Positions 18,757 to 28,535 of a stretch of DNA of 64,000 bases are shown piece by piece. Source of the DNA: Mariniflexile sp044335535. GTDB lineage: Bacteria > Bacteroidota > Bacteroidia > Flavobacteriales > Flavobacteriaceae. The DNA lies in the NCBI RefSeq assembly GCF_044335535.1, contig NZ_JBIQVZ010000011.1:33087-97086 (forward strand), written 5' to 3'. Numbering within the stretch: position 1 is the first letter of the stretch; the number at the start of each line of letters is the position of its first letter. The position numbers and the translations under genes are program-made. A model generated the notes under the pieces. That model saw nothing but the letters and a program-made list of their open reading frames with translations, did no database searches and was not told the origin of the DNA.

Positions 18757-18842
18757 TATTTATTGTTTTAATTTGCTCAGATGAAACACCCTAAATAATC
18801 CTCCTTGTGTATGTGACTACCATTCTCATGAGGGTTCATCTG
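18757..18842. promoter_or_regulatory. repeated upstream element, copy 1
   Basis: About 86 bp that recur at 19706-19790 (shared blocks: TTTATTGTTTTAATT, ACACCCT, CCATTCTCATG). Its distal part forms a hairpin, with AGATGAA..CACCCT against AGGGTTCATCT. On the minus strand it precedes the cytochrome c gene, while copy 2 precedes the usp gene, so it may be a shared operator or 5' leader. The function is inferred only from position. Confidence 0.5.
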
Positions 18843-18852
18843 TTTCTAATAA

Positions 18853-19698
18853 TTAATTTTGACTATTTTTCATTACCAAAAAAGGAATATCAATATCATA
18901 CGCCATATTTTCAAAAGCATGCTTGTTAAATAAACGCTCAAAAAAAGTGTATTTATTTACGGTCATGGCAATCATTTTAATAGCATTTGTTATTGCAAAT
19001 TCATGTACTGCCTTATATATATCATTATCGTTTACTTCTAAATATTTAAAAATGGGGTATCTAAAATTCGATTTAAAAAAATCAATACCGCTATTAAGTT
19101 CATCAGAATAAGCGTTATCACAAATCACATGTAAAACATACAATTTACTATAGTTTAAAGATATAATATCTGATAACAAATTAAAATCGTCCTTTCTATA
19201 TAGCTTTTCAAAACTAGTTGTAAACGCTATTTTTTCTAAACCCGAAAATTTACAATTATCTGGTATTGCCAAAATAGGGACATTACTTCGTTTAATTGCA
19301 TGAACCGTATTGCTTCCAAAAAACACTTTTTTTATACCCGATGCCCCTTTGGTTCCCATAATTACTAAATCTATTTTATATTTTTCTGAAACCTGATTGA
19401 TGGAATCTACAAAATTATCATAATCTACAATAGTTTTAAACTCATGCTTTTCATTATTATATCGTGCTTTTATTTTTGTTATAATATTGGTGATTGATTT
19501 TTTTGCAGCATCTACAATGGTATTATAAATTGTTGCCGAAGCATTGGCAACCATAATATCATCTGAAATAAAAAAAGATGTCTTTTGCACATTAAGAATA
19601 TAAAAAATACATGGTACATCCTTATACAATTCCATAGCGTAATTTATAGCGTTTATTGAATTTTTAGAAAAGTCTGTTGGTAACAATATAGCTTTCAT
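18853..19698 (-). CDS. universal stress protein, two tandem Usp domains
   Basis: 281 residues, two UspA folds in tandem. The first (about 1-145) has the N-terminal ILLPTDFSKNSINAINYA and the ATP-binding motif GTKGASGIKKVFFGSNT near 116-132. The second (about 150-281) lacks a clear G-x-x-G-x-x-x-x-x-x-x-x-x-G-S/T loop and may not bind nucleotide. The role in stress physiology is not specified. The repeated element copy 2 starts within 10 nt of its start codon. Confidence 0.88.
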   Translation of the reverse strand: MKAILLPTDFSKNSINAINYAMELYKDVPCIFYILNVQKTSFFISDDIMVANASATIYNTIVDAAKKSITNIITKIKARYNNEKHEFKTIVDYDNFVDSINQVSEKYKIDLVIMGTKGASGIKKVFFGSNTVHAIKRSNVPILAIPDNCKFSGLEKIAFTTSFEKLYRKDDFNLLSDIISLNYSKLYVLHVICDNAYSDELNSGIDFFKSNFRYPIFKYLEVNDNDIYKAVHEFAITNAIKMIAMTVNKYTFFERLFNKHAFENMAYDIDIPFLVMKNSQN

Positions 19699-19705
19699 CT
19701 GTCGA

Positions 19706-19790
19706 TATTTATTGTTTTAATTAGTCAGATGGAACACCCTGAATTATCATCCTCATGCATGTGAATGCCATTCTCATGGGTGTTTCATGT
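19706..19790. promoter_or_regulatory. repeated upstream element, copy 2
   Basis: Second copy of the element at 18757-18842, directly before the usp start on the minus strand. The hairpin arms are GGAACACCC and GGGTGTTTC. The position immediately next to a start codon suggests a transcribed leader or operator rather than a transposon. Confidence 0.5.
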
Positions 19791-20067
19791 ATATTTTTAT
19801 TAGTATTTAAGATGACATACTTCAATTATTTTCTAATTTGTCAAAGTGTTTCGTTTATCCAACTTTATAAAGTTAACATTATACAATACCTTAATAATGA
19901 AATTGATAAACAATAAATATAAAGGGTGTTCACAAAAAAAACTATGACAAATGTCAGTTAGCAGGACTCAAGTATTTAATACAAAAAAAAATTAGTATAA
20001 TATCTTAAAGCATTGTATTTTCGGCACAATAAATGCTAATTGCTACATTATAAATTAATTTAATTAT

Positions 20068-20841
20068 ATGACTCGAATACTAATTCACTTTGCTTTATTT
20101 TTAAGCTTAACCGCTCCTCTTTTTGGTCAAAACAAAGCTATAGCAGCTGGCGAAAAACTCACCTATACGGCTTCGTACAATATGTCTGGCGTTTTAACAG
20201 ATATTGCCCAAGTAATAATGGAAACTAGTCATGTTAAAATATCAAAATCTACACTCTTAAGACTAAAATGTACAGCGGCAACCTATAGTAAATGGGATAA
20301 CTTTTTTAAAATTAGAGACTTATATGAAAGCTACGTAAATCCCAACAACTTAACACCTTACTTATATAATAGAGATGTGAATGAAGGTAACTATTTCAAA
20401 AACATGAAGTACACTTTTAAGAATAGTACCCATACAGTGAAATCTGTAATGAAAAGAAAAAATAATTCTATTAATAACAACAGCATCAAAATTAATTCTG
20501 GAACAAAAGATATTGTGTCTACTTTGTATTACATAAGAACTTTTGATTATAAAAGCATGTCTGTAGGTACAAAAAAATCTTTCACCATATTATTTGATAA
20601 TGAAGAAATTAAAGGTATCGTAACCTATTTAGGCAAAGAAACCATCTCTACAGCTATTGGTAAAAAAGAATGTTACAAATTGGCTATTGGTTCTAGCGAA
20701 ACCCATGTTTTGCAAGGAAAAAACAATAATTTTTTATGGCTAACTGCCGATGAAAACAAGATCATTGTTTATGGTAAATTTAAAATCCCTGTAGGCAATG
20801 GTGAATTAAAAATTAAATCGGCTTCAGGTCTAAAAAACTAA
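20068..20841 (+). CDS. DUF3108 secreted protein
   Basis: 257 residues. The signal peptide MTRILIHFALFLSLTAPLFGQ is followed by a DUF3108 domain (AAGEKLTYTASYNMSGVLTDI near 25-45, LWLTADENKIIVYGKFKIP near the end). It is predicted periplasmic or outer-membrane-facing. The family has no established function. The small membrane protein that follows starts 9 nt after its stop. Confidence 0.82.
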   Translation: MTRILIHFALFLSLTAPLFGQNKAIAAGEKLTYTASYNMSGVLTDIAQVIMETSHVKISKSTLLRLKCTAATYSKWDNFFKIRDLYESYVNPNNLTPYLYNRDVNEGNYFKNMKYTFKNSTHTVKSVMKRKNNSINNNSIKINSGTKDIVSTLYYIRTFDYKSMSVGTKKSFTILFDNEEIKGIVTYLGKETISTAIGKKECYKLAIGSSETHVLQGKNNNFLWLTADENKIIVYGKFKIPVGNGELKIKSASGLKN

Positions 20842-20850
20842 ACTTATAAA

Positions 20851-21204
20851 ATGAAAAAAGTATTTACAATTCTAGCCATCATAGCTTCTATTTTTGCTAT
20901 TATTTTTTCTGTATTGCCAATTTCAAATTTAGCAGTTTTTCCTGCTGCTTCAGCGTTGGTTTTTGGTGGTATTGCTTTTTATTTATCAAAAAAAACAGGT
21001 GAGGTTAAAAAGATTATTCAATTCACTTTTTTACTAACCACATGTGCTTTAGCAATAACAACCTATAAAGCATTTTTTATTAAAACAGAAGTGGTAAACA
21101 CCGAAATTCTAAACGAAAAAGAAGCACAATTTGAAGAAGAAGCCATTGAAGAATTAGAAAATTTAGACATTGAAATATCTGAATTTGAAGATGTTGAAAA
21201 TTAA
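20851..21204 (+). CDS. small membrane protein with acidic tail
   Basis: 117 residues with three hydrophobic segments (about 4-22, 28-44, 56-74) and a strongly acidic C-terminus rich in Glu from residue 88. It probably shares an operon with the DUF3108 gene 9 nt upstream. I do not recognise a family, though the hydrophobic layout is common among flavobacterial hypothetical proteins. Confidence 0.65.
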   Translation: MKKVFTILAIIASIFAIIFSVLPISNLAVFPAASALVFGGIAFYLSKKTGEVKKIIQFTFLLTTCALAITTYKAFFIKTEVVNTEILNEKEAQFEEEAIEELENLDIEISEFEDVEN

Positions 21205-21358
21205 ACTACAAATTTAGATATATAACAGTAAGTAATTTCCTCTTTTTGTGTATCTTTGTAAATTATTTAATAAATGAAACTAACATTCTAAACGTTTTCC
21301 TGCCCCAGAGAATGGTTTTACTGTAAGTTATAAGATAACTAAACAGCATAATTTATAT

Positions 21359-22411
21359 ATGAAAACCTTTTTCATACTCTCGGCATTTACATTGGTTGGT
21401 ACTTGTGCTACACCAAAATATACTGCAAGAATACAAAGCATTAAAGACAGTATAAAACTAGAAGATAGCACTTTAGTTATTAACTATGCTAATACAATAA
21501 CATCCAAGGAATTAAGCACTCATTTATATGCGTTTTCTTCGAAAGATTTTGAAGGAAGGCGTGTAGGTGAAATTGGACAAAAAAAAGCGGCAGAATTCAT
21601 TAAAACTTATTATCAAAAAGAAGGCATTAAATCACCATTAGGAGTTAACAATTACTACCAATCTATATCAGAAGACTTTTTTTCAAATGGTATTAAAGTT
21701 ACCGAAAATGTTCTTGCTTATATAAAAGGCTCTGAAAAACCAGACGAAGTAATTATAATTTCTGCACACTTAGACCATCTTGGGGTTAACAATGACGGAC
21801 AGGTAAACTATGGTGCAGATGATGACGGATCGGGTACCGTAGCTATTATGGAGATAGCACAGGCTTTTAACATTGCAAAAGAAGAAGGCCATGGACCTAA
21901 GCGGAGCATTCTTTTTCTACATCTAACTGCCGAAGAAATTGGAAAACGAGGTTCAGAGTACTATGTGCTTAACCCCGTGTTTCCTTTAGAAAATACTGTT
22001 ACCGATCTTAATATTGATATGATTGGTAGAGTTGATGATATTCATAAAAATAATAAAAATTACATCTACCTCATAGGCTCAGATAGGTTGAGCAAAGAGT
22101 TGCATTACATTTCAGAAAAAGTTAACAACGCCTTTTTTAATATAGATTTAGATTATAGGTACAATGCCGAAAGAGACAAAAATCAATATTACACCAGATC
22201 AGACCACTACAATTTTGCATGCAAAGACATCCCTGTGATATTCTATTTTAATGGCGAACACAGCGATTATCATCAACCCTCCGATACACCCGATAAAATA
22301 GCATACGATTTGTTGGAAAAACGAACCAAGCTCATTTTTGCAACGGCATGGCAAATAGCCAATCAAAAAAAACGCCTTCAAATAGACGCCAATAATCAAT
22401 TCCTAAATTAA
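21359..22411 (+). CDS. M28 family zinc peptidase, copy 1
   Basis: 350 residues with an N-terminal export signal (MKTFFILSAFTLVGTC). The M28 aminopeptidase domain carries the zinc ligand motifs SAHLDHLG, GADDDGSGT, TAEEIGKRGSEYY, NIDMIGR and a final HSDYHQPSDTPDKI. It is predicted to remove N-terminal residues from peptides in the periplasm or outside. It is followed at once by a paralogue that is similar over its whole length, a tandem duplication. Confidence 0.9.
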   Translation: MKTFFILSAFTLVGTCATPKYTARIQSIKDSIKLEDSTLVINYANTITSKELSTHLYAFSSKDFEGRRVGEIGQKKAAEFIKTYYQKEGIKSPLGVNNYYQSISEDFFSNGIKVTENVLAYIKGSEKPDEVIIISAHLDHLGVNNDGQVNYGADDDGSGTVAIMEIAQAFNIAKEEGHGPKRSILFLHLTAEEIGKRGSEYYVLNPVFPLENTVTDLNIDMIGRVDDIHKNNKNYIYLIGSDRLSKELHYISEKVNNAFFNIDLDYRYNAERDKNQYYTRSDHYNFACKDIPVIFYFNGEHSDYHQPSDTPDKIAYDLLEKRTKLIFATAWQIANQKKRLQIDANNQFLN

Positions 22412-22473
22412 TCTTGAAAATTGCTTTCTTTAATTCATTTTTGTATTATAGTACAAAATTAACGCCTCAACAA

Positions 22474-23484
22474 ATGAAAAAAACAATCTTGCTTTTTTGC
22501 ATCGCTATATTAATAGCAGGATGCAGTACCTGTCAAAATAAAAACACGGCAAACAATGCTGCCAAAGCTACCGAGTATGCAAAAACCATTACTGCAAACA
22601 ATTTAAAAGAGGCGCTTTACATATATGCTTCCGATAAATTTGAAGGTAGAAAAACAGGTGAACCAGGTCAAAAAAAAGCTATTGAATTTATTAAAAACCA
22701 TTATGTTGATTTAGGAATACCTTCACCTATTGCAGATGGTGATTATTTTCAAGATATTCCAGAAACATTCTTTTCTAATAATGCAAAAGCTTCTGAAAAT
22801 GTATTAGCTTATATAAAAGGCTCTGAAAAACCAGATGAAGTTGTTATAATATCGGCACATTTAGACCATATTGGTATTTCTAAAAACGGAAGCATAAATA
22901 ATGGTGCCGATGATGATGGCTCCGGTACTGTTGCCATTTTAGAAATAGCCAAAGCATTTAAAGCTGCTGCAGATAAAGGCCATGGCCCTAAACGTAGCGT
23001 ACTCTTCTTGCACGTAACAGGTGAAGAAATAGGACTTTATGGCTCACGTTATTATACCGATATAGACCCTATTTTTCCTTTAAAAAATACGGTAGCCAAC
23101 CTAAACATAGATATGATTGGACGTGTAGACCCTAAACACGAAAACCAAAGAAACTATTTATATTTAATAGGTTCTGATAAATTAAGCAAAGAGTTACACG
23201 ATGTTTCTGAAGCTGTTAATAAAGCATACTTTAATATCGAATTTGATTATACATATAATGATGATAACGATCCAAACCGTTTTTATTACCGCTCAGACCA
23301 TTACAACTTTGCAAAAAAGAACATTCCCATTATTTTTTATTTTAATGGCACCCACGCCGATTACCATAAACCAACCGATACCCCAGATAAAATTCAGTAC
23401 GATTTATTAGAAACTCGCGCACGCTTGATTTTCCATACCGCTTGGGAATTGGCTAATAGGGATAAACGAATTAAGGTAGACTAA
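22474..23484 (+). CDS. M28 family zinc peptidase, copy 2 (lipoprotein)
   Basis: 336 residues starting at the ATG at 22474 (MKKTILLFCIAILIAGC, a clear lipobox). The reading from 22414 lacks an export signal at its N-terminus and is rejected. All M28 zinc motifs are kept (SAHLDHIG, GADDDGSGT, TGEEIGLYGSRYY, NIDMIGR, HADYHKPTDTPDKI). It is a paralogue of the upstream gene; the difference is the lipid anchor. A terminator follows. Confidence 0.9.
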   Translation: MKKTILLFCIAILIAGCSTCQNKNTANNAAKATEYAKTITANNLKEALYIYASDKFEGRKTGEPGQKKAIEFIKNHYVDLGIPSPIADGDYFQDIPETFFSNNAKASENVLAYIKGSEKPDEVVIISAHLDHIGISKNGSINNGADDDGSGTVAILEIAKAFKAAADKGHGPKRSVLFLHVTGEEIGLYGSRYYTDIDPIFPLKNTVANLNIDMIGRVDPKHENQRNYLYLIGSDKLSKELHDVSEAVNKAYFNIEFDYTYNDDNDPNRFYYRSDHYNFAKKNIPIIFYFNGTHADYHKPTDTPDKIQYDLLETRARLIFHTAWELANRDKRIKVD

Positions 23485-23504
23485 AAACTAAATTTTTGAG
23501 TACA

Positions 23505-23537
23505 AAAAAAGCCTTTCAATTTCTTGAAAGGCTTTTG
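23505..23537. terminator. bidirectional terminator between M28 and tRNA-His
   Basis: A stem AAAAGCCTTTCAA / TTGAAAGGCTTTT with a short TTTC loop. It can end both the M28 transcript (+) and the tRNA-His transcript (-). Confidence 0.85.
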
Positions 23538-23543
23538 CTTTTT

Positions 23544-23619
23544 GGGTGGAAGACCGGGCTCGAACCGGCGACCCTTGGTACCACAAACCAATGCTCTAAC
23601 CAACTGAGCTACAACCACC
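23544..23619 (-). tRNA. tRNA-His (GTG anticodon)
   Basis: A 76-nt cloverleaf with D arm AGCTCAGTTGGTTAGAGC, anticodon stem TTGGT / ACCAA enclosing TTGTGGT (anticodon GTG), and T loop TTCGAGC. An extra 5' G pairs with C73, the hallmark of histidine tRNA. CCA is not encoded. In the acceptor stem, positions 5:68 and 6:67 read T opposite T as I fold it. An overlapping + strand reading frame here is spurious. Confidence 0.93.
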
Positions 23620-23733
23620 ATGTAGCACGCATTATTAATGCGAGTGCAAATGTAACTGATTTCAAGCTTTTCTACAAAGACTTTTTTAAAAATTTTAAAG
23701 TAATTTTATAAATAAAACACAGTTTATTAATAA

Positions 23734-24453
23734 CTATTTCAAATTGAATAAACTATCTACAGCAACAAAACGTTCAACATTAAAACCTTCGGCATATTCT
23801 ACACCTACCAAACGCCCTAAATCCCTTGCACGGTACAAAATACTATCGGTAAAATTTTTACTGGAAATAGGCGTTTCTGGTTCTTTACTATTGGCATCAT
23901 AAAATTGTGTTTTATATGCCAATACAGCTTTCATCTTAGTTTCCATAAATTCAGAAACATCAACAACAAAATCGGGTTCTAAATTTTTCCATTGTATATA
24001 ATGGTACACATACTTGGGTCTCCATGCGTTTTGCAATTCGCCAGCTTCTGTTTTTGTTTCAATTTTCACAAGTCCGCTTAAAAAACAGGCATCACTTACC
24101 AATTTACTACCTTTACTATGGTCAATATGCCTATCATCAATAGCATTACAAATAACTATTTCTGGTTGGTACTCACGTATTTTATTAATAAGAACTAATT
24201 GATGTGTTTTATCATTCACAAAAAAACCGTCGGCAAACTTCAAATTAAGACGCATCGATACACCTAATATTTTAGAGGCATTTTCGGCTTCTTCAAATCT
24301 TGTTTCAGCAGTGCCACGCGTTCCTAATTCGCCTTGTGTCAAATCTATGATACCTACTTTTTTACCGTTTGCTATTTCTTTTGCTATGGTAGCGCCACAA
24401 CCTAATTCGACATCATCTGGATGTGCTCCTATAGCAAGTATGTCTAACTTCAT
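23734..24453 (-). CDS. bshB1: bacillithiol biosynthesis deacetylase BshB1
   Basis: A 239-residue zinc-dependent LmbE/PIG-L hydrolase that deacetylates GlcNAc-malate in bacillithiol synthesis. Visible motifs are AIGAHPDDVELGCG near residues 7-20 (zinc ligands His, Asp, Asp), LTQGELGTRGTAETR near 39-53 and DDRHIDHSKGS near 109-119. Bacillithiol is the main low-molecular thiol of many Bacteroidota and Firmicutes. It stands alone. Confidence 0.93.
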   Translation of the reverse strand: MKLDILAIGAHPDDVELGCGATIAKEIANGKKVGIIDLTQGELGTRGTAETRFEEAENASKILGVSMRLNLKFADGFFVNDKTHQLVLINKIREYQPEIVICNAIDDRHIDHSKGSKLVSDACFLSGLVKIETKTEAGELQNAWRPKYVYHYIQWKNLEPDFVVDVSEFMETKMKAVLAYKTQFYDANSKEPETPISSKNFTDSILYRARDLGRLVGVEYAEGFNVERFVAVDSLFNLK

Positions 24454-24791
24454 TTTTTTTAATATTTTATAACAAAATTAACGCTGTTTATTTAATTATA
24501 TGGCTCTTTTTCTTAAAGTTTATAAATTGTTAAAAGTATAATTCAAAATAAAAACAATACAATACCTAAAATTATCAATTACGAATACGTTTTCGCTTAC
24601 TTATTATACATCAATTACAGCTTAAATATATCAATAATTTAAATATGCTAGACTTTATTAAAGGCTGACTTATGTCATATTTTTTAAACATAACACAGCC
24701 TAATTTTACCCTGTAAACTACTAAACAATCTTGAATTACAAACATTTACGGTTGCTTAATAAATTGTAAACTTAAAAAACAATTATTAGAT

Positions 24792-26633
24792 ATGGTATCT
24801 ATAATGCTCATCATTTTAGCAATAACAATAATACTTTTTGTTTGGGGAAAATTCACGCCAGATGTTGTTGCTCTTATTTCAATGTTAAGTCTGTTCTTAA
24901 CAGGTATTTTAAATGTTACTGAAACTTTAAGTGGATTCAGCAATCCAACTGTGATATTGATTGCTGCACTATTTATTGTAGGAGAAGGCATTGCACAAAC
25001 AGGTTGGACTGCCATAGCTGGTAAAAAATTTGTTGAGTGGGCAGGCAAAAGCGTTCCTAAATTATTATTTATGATAACATTAGGTGCTGGTTTGCTTTCT
25101 GGCTTAGTAAGCAATACAGGAACGGTTGCTACCCTAACGCCTCTAACAATTTCATCAGCTTGGAGTATTGGTACACTACCATCAAAAATGCTAATGCCCC
25201 TAGCATTTGGGTCAAATACGGGAGGCTTACTAACACTAACTGGGTCACCTCCAAATATCATTGCAAGCAATGTGCTAGTAGATGCCGGATACAAAGGATT
25301 TTCATTTTTTGAGTTTGCCCTAATTGGATTGCCTCTTTTAATAGCTACTTTACTATATTTCAAATATTTAGGATATAAATTACTTCCAAAGAACAAAACA
25401 AACAATCGGCCTGTAAATATTGAATCTACCCTACACAATTGGATTGAAGCGTATAAAGTAGATGACGATTATTATAGATTACGTATAAGATCACTATCGC
25501 CACTTATAAATACAAAATTGGAAAATTGGCTATTTGAAAAAAATTACAATGTTTCCATCATTAGAATAAAAAGACGGCATCCAAAGGTGTTAAAAGGCAT
25601 TCCTCCGTTTGAAGAATTTCCAAGTCCACAGACCGAGTTATATTACCACGACATCATTACTGTTAAAGGGGAAACTGAAGCTATAAACAAATTAATGATT
25701 ACTTTCAGATTAGGACTTCTGCCTCTAGAACCCATTATGGATGAGCTTAAACACAACCTTATAAACCAAGAGGTTGGCATGACCGAAGTGATTGTAAATC
25801 CTAATTCTATTTTAGTTGGAAGAAAATACAAACTAGGTGATTATTTTAAACGATTTGGCATTCAACTATTAGCTGCCTCAAGAAACAACAAACCATTACA
25901 AGACAAAGAGATTGTAGTAAAAGCAGGTGATGCTTTTTTAATTAGAGGTACTTGGGAACATATTGATGAACTAAAAAAGCAACATGAAAATTTGGTAATA
26001 ATAGGAAGCCCAGAAGGCATGGCTAAAAATATTGAAAACCTGAATTTTAGATCTTACATCGCTTTAGCTTCATTACTAATAATGATTACGCTTATGGTAT
26101 TCGATATAGTTCCTGGCTCTATTGCTGCCTTAATTTCAGCTGGCATTGTTTTACTTACTGGCTGTGTACCAATTTCCAAAGCTTATAAAGGCATTAGTTG
26201 GACCAGTGTGATTTTGATTGCTGCCATGTTACCGATGGGTATTGCATTGCAAAAAACAGGTACCGCACAACTTATCGCTAATAGTCTAGTGGAAAATTTA
26301 GGTGCTATACACCCCATAGCATTATTAGCAGGCGTTTTTTTAATAACAACTTTACTTAGCCAAATTATAAGTAACTCAGCAACCGCCGTACTTATGGCTC
26401 CTATAGCTATGCTAGCAGCAAGCTCATTAAACTTAGCGCCCGAGCCATTCATGATGGTCGTGGTTATAAGCGCTTCAACAGCATTCTTAACGCCTATTGG
26501 AACGCCAACCAATGCTATGGTAATGACTGCGGGAGGCTATAAGTTTTTAGATTACTTAAAAGTTGGAACGCCTTTACTACTGCTACTTTTTGTTATAACA
26601 CTAATACTAGTGCCAATTATTTGGCCTTTTTAA
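24792..26633 (+). CDS. SLC13-family permease with RCK_C domains
   Basis: A 613-residue transporter of the DASS/ArsB-like superfamily. It has two halves of about five or six membrane segments each, separated by a cytoplasmic region (about 205-410) with two TrkA_C/RCK_C-like domains. Both halves keep the hairpin-loop Ser-Asn-Thr/Ser motifs: GLVSNTGTVATLTPL near 110 and LSQIISNSATAVLMAP near 525, followed by TPIGTPTNAMV. Substrates in this clade include sulfate and di-acids; here it is unknown. pckA begins 35 nt downstream. Confidence 0.87.
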   Translation: MVSIMLIILAITIILFVWGKFTPDVVALISMLSLFLTGILNVTETLSGFSNPTVILIAALFIVGEGIAQTGWTAIAGKKFVEWAGKSVPKLLFMITLGAGLLSGLVSNTGTVATLTPLTISSAWSIGTLPSKMLMPLAFGSNTGGLLTLTGSPPNIIASNVLVDAGYKGFSFFEFALIGLPLLIATLLYFKYLGYKLLPKNKTNNRPVNIESTLHNWIEAYKVDDDYYRLRIRSLSPLINTKLENWLFEKNYNVSIIRIKRRHPKVLKGIPPFEEFPSPQTELYYHDIITVKGETEAINKLMITFRLGLLPLEPIMDELKHNLINQEVGMTEVIVNPNSILVGRKYKLGDYFKRFGIQLLAASRNNKPLQDKEIVVKAGDAFLIRGTWEHIDELKKQHENLVIIGSPEGMAKNIENLNFRSYIALASLLIMITLMVFDIVPGSIAALISAGIVLLTGCVPISKAYKGISWTSVILIAAMLPMGIALQKTGTAQLIANSLVENLGAIHPIALLAGVFLITTLLSQIISNSATAVLMAPIAMLAASSLNLAPEPFMMVVVISASTAFLTPIGTPTNAMVMTAGGYKFLDYLKVGTPLLLLLFVITLILVPIIWPF

Positions 26634-26668
26634 AATAAAATATTTATAAAAACTTTAAAATTGAAAAA

Positions 26669-28300
26669 ATGAATGATGCAACAACACTTAAACCACAAAA
26701 AAGCTTGGAAAGCTATGGTTTAAAAAACGTAACCGTACATTGGAACTTACAACCCGAAGAACTTCAACAAATTACAGTTAAAAAAAACATGGGTAAAGAA
26801 ACTGCAAACGGTACTTTAGCTATTAATACAGGTAAATTTACAGGACGTTCTCCCCAAGATCGCTTTATTGTAAAAGACGATTACACCGACAAAAAAGTTT
26901 GGTGGGGTAAAACAAATAAACCTGTGTCACCAGAAAACTTTAAAAAACTAAAAAATGAAGTGATTAAATACCTTTCTGGGAAAGAACTTTATGCCAGAGA
27001 TGGTTATGTATGTGCCGAACCAGAATTTAGAACAAACATAAGAACCATTACTGAGCTTCCTTGGTCTAACCTATTTGCTTATAATATGTTTTTAAGACCT
27101 AGCAAAAAAGAGCTAGAAAATTTTAAAGAAGATTGGTTGGTACTTTGCGCACCGGGTTACGTTTGTCCAGACCCAGCCGGTTTTGGTATTCGCCAAGGCA
27201 ATTTCTCTATTATAAACTTTACCGATAAAATTGCTTTAATAGGAGGCTCTGCCTATACCGGCGAAATAAAAAAAGGTATTTTTTCTGCATTAAACTTAAT
27301 TTTACCTGTTGAAAGAAACGTACTCCCTATGCACTGCTCTGCAAACGTGGGCAAAAAAGGCGATACAGCTATTTTCTTTGGTTTATCGGGCACAGGAAAA
27401 ACAACACTATCTGCCGATCCCGAAAGAAAGCTCATTGGCGATGACGAACATGGATGGACCGCCGATAACACCATTTTTAACTTTGAAGGTGGTTGTTATG
27501 CTAAAGTTATTGATTTAACCGAAGAAAAAGAACCAGATATTTTTAGAGCCATTAGACCTGGAGCTCTACTTGAAAACGTGGTACTTAAAGATAACGGTGA
27601 AGTCGATTATATGGATAGTAGCATTACCCAAAACACGCGTGTAAGCTACCCTATTTACCATATAGACAACATACAGGAAACCTTGTATGCCAATAACCCA
27701 AAAAACATATTTTTCCTAACATGCGATGCTTTTGGAGTATTGCCACCAGTTTCTAAACTAACTCCTGGTCAAGCTGCCTACCATTTTATTTCTGGCTACA
27801 CCGCAAAAGTAGCTGGTACAGAAGCTGGTATTACCGAACCTGTTCCATCGTTCTCTGCTTGTTTTGGAGAACCTTTTATGCCTTTGCACCCTACGGTTTA
27901 TGGTGAAATGTTAAGCAAAAAAATGCAAGAAGCAGGTGTTAATGTATGGTTGATTAACACAGGCTGGAGCGCAGGCCCTTATGGTGTAGGTTCCCGTATC
28001 AAATTAAAATATACCAGAACTATGATTACTGCCATACTTAATGGTGAACTAGATCATGTAGATTATGAACAAAATCCCATCTTTGGCTTATTTATGCCTA
28101 AATATTGTCCTGGAGTTCCAACAGAAATGTTAGATCCTATGAATACGTGGTTACAAAAAGGCGCATACATTGGAAAAGCTATTCAATTAGCTCATTCATT
28201 CCACTTAAACTTCGAGAAATTTGCACATCAAGCATCTCAACAAATTATAGAAGGTGGGCCACTAATTGATGAACACCATCATTTAGAAGAACACATTTAA
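26669..28300 (+). CDS. pckA: phosphoenolpyruvate carboxykinase (ATP)
   Basis: 543 residues. Catalyses oxaloacetate + ATP to PEP + CO2, the entry step of gluconeogenesis. Key motifs are FTGRSPQDRFIV near residue 52, the kinase P-loop GLSGTGKTTLS near 243-253, GDDEHGW near 264, and the C-terminal GVGSRIKLKYTRTMI. It fits with acs in the same window: growth on acetate needs both enzymes. Confidence 0.97.
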   Translation: MNDATTLKPQKSLESYGLKNVTVHWNLQPEELQQITVKKNMGKETANGTLAINTGKFTGRSPQDRFIVKDDYTDKKVWWGKTNKPVSPENFKKLKNEVIKYLSGKELYARDGYVCAEPEFRTNIRTITELPWSNLFAYNMFLRPSKKELENFKEDWLVLCAPGYVCPDPAGFGIRQGNFSIINFTDKIALIGGSAYTGEIKKGIFSALNLILPVERNVLPMHCSANVGKKGDTAIFFGLSGTGKTTLSADPERKLIGDDEHGWTADNTIFNFEGGCYAKVIDLTEEKEPDIFRAIRPGALLENVVLKDNGEVDYMDSSITQNTRVSYPIYHIDNIQETLYANNPKNIFFLTCDAFGVLPPVSKLTPGQAAYHFISGYTAKVAGTEAGITEPVPSFSACFGEPFMPLHPTVYGEMLSKKMQEAGVNVWLINTGWSAGPYGVGSRIKLKYTRTMITAILNGELDHVDYEQNPIFGLFMPKYCPGVPTEMLDPMNTWLQKGAYIGKAIQLAHSFHLNFEKFAHQASQQIIEGGPLIDEHHHLEEHI

Positions 28301-28318
28301 CAGGTACTTATTAGCCGT

Positions 28319-28346
28319 AAAAGGAGCTCAGTTTGAGCTCCTTTTA
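28319..28346 (+). terminator. terminator after pckA
   Basis: A stem AAAGGAGCTCA / TGAGCTCCTTT followed by TTAT, 19 nt after the pckA stop. Confidence 0.85.
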
Positions 28347-28535
28347 TCTTACTAATGCCATTTAATCTTTGAAATTACTGTAAAATAAAAGAATGATTTT
28401 TTTCTTTATACAAAAAATAAAATTCAAGCATAGCCTTAGCTACGGTTGCATTTTATTATGAAGTAGAAAGGAAAAAAGGGTGTTTTATTACGGTCATTTC
28501 AAAGCTTAAATGGTAAAAAATTTAAATATTTAAAA

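Noticed and set aside
23544..23619. tRNA-His as a pseudogene because of two T-T pairs in the acceptor stem
   Set aside because: All other arms, the extra 5' G and the anticodon are intact, and the same end sequence seems usual for flavobacterial His tRNAs, so it is probably functional.
23496..23711. A 71-codon + strand ORF over the tRNA-His gene
   Set aside because: The reading (LEPATLGTTNQCSNQLSYNH) is the known kind of spurious product from the reverse strand of tRNA genes.
28380..28510. Third copy of the 160-bp element after pckA
   Set aside because: It shares only short words (CATAGC..GCTACGG, GGAAAAAAGG) and has no inverted ends, so it is not a convincing copy.
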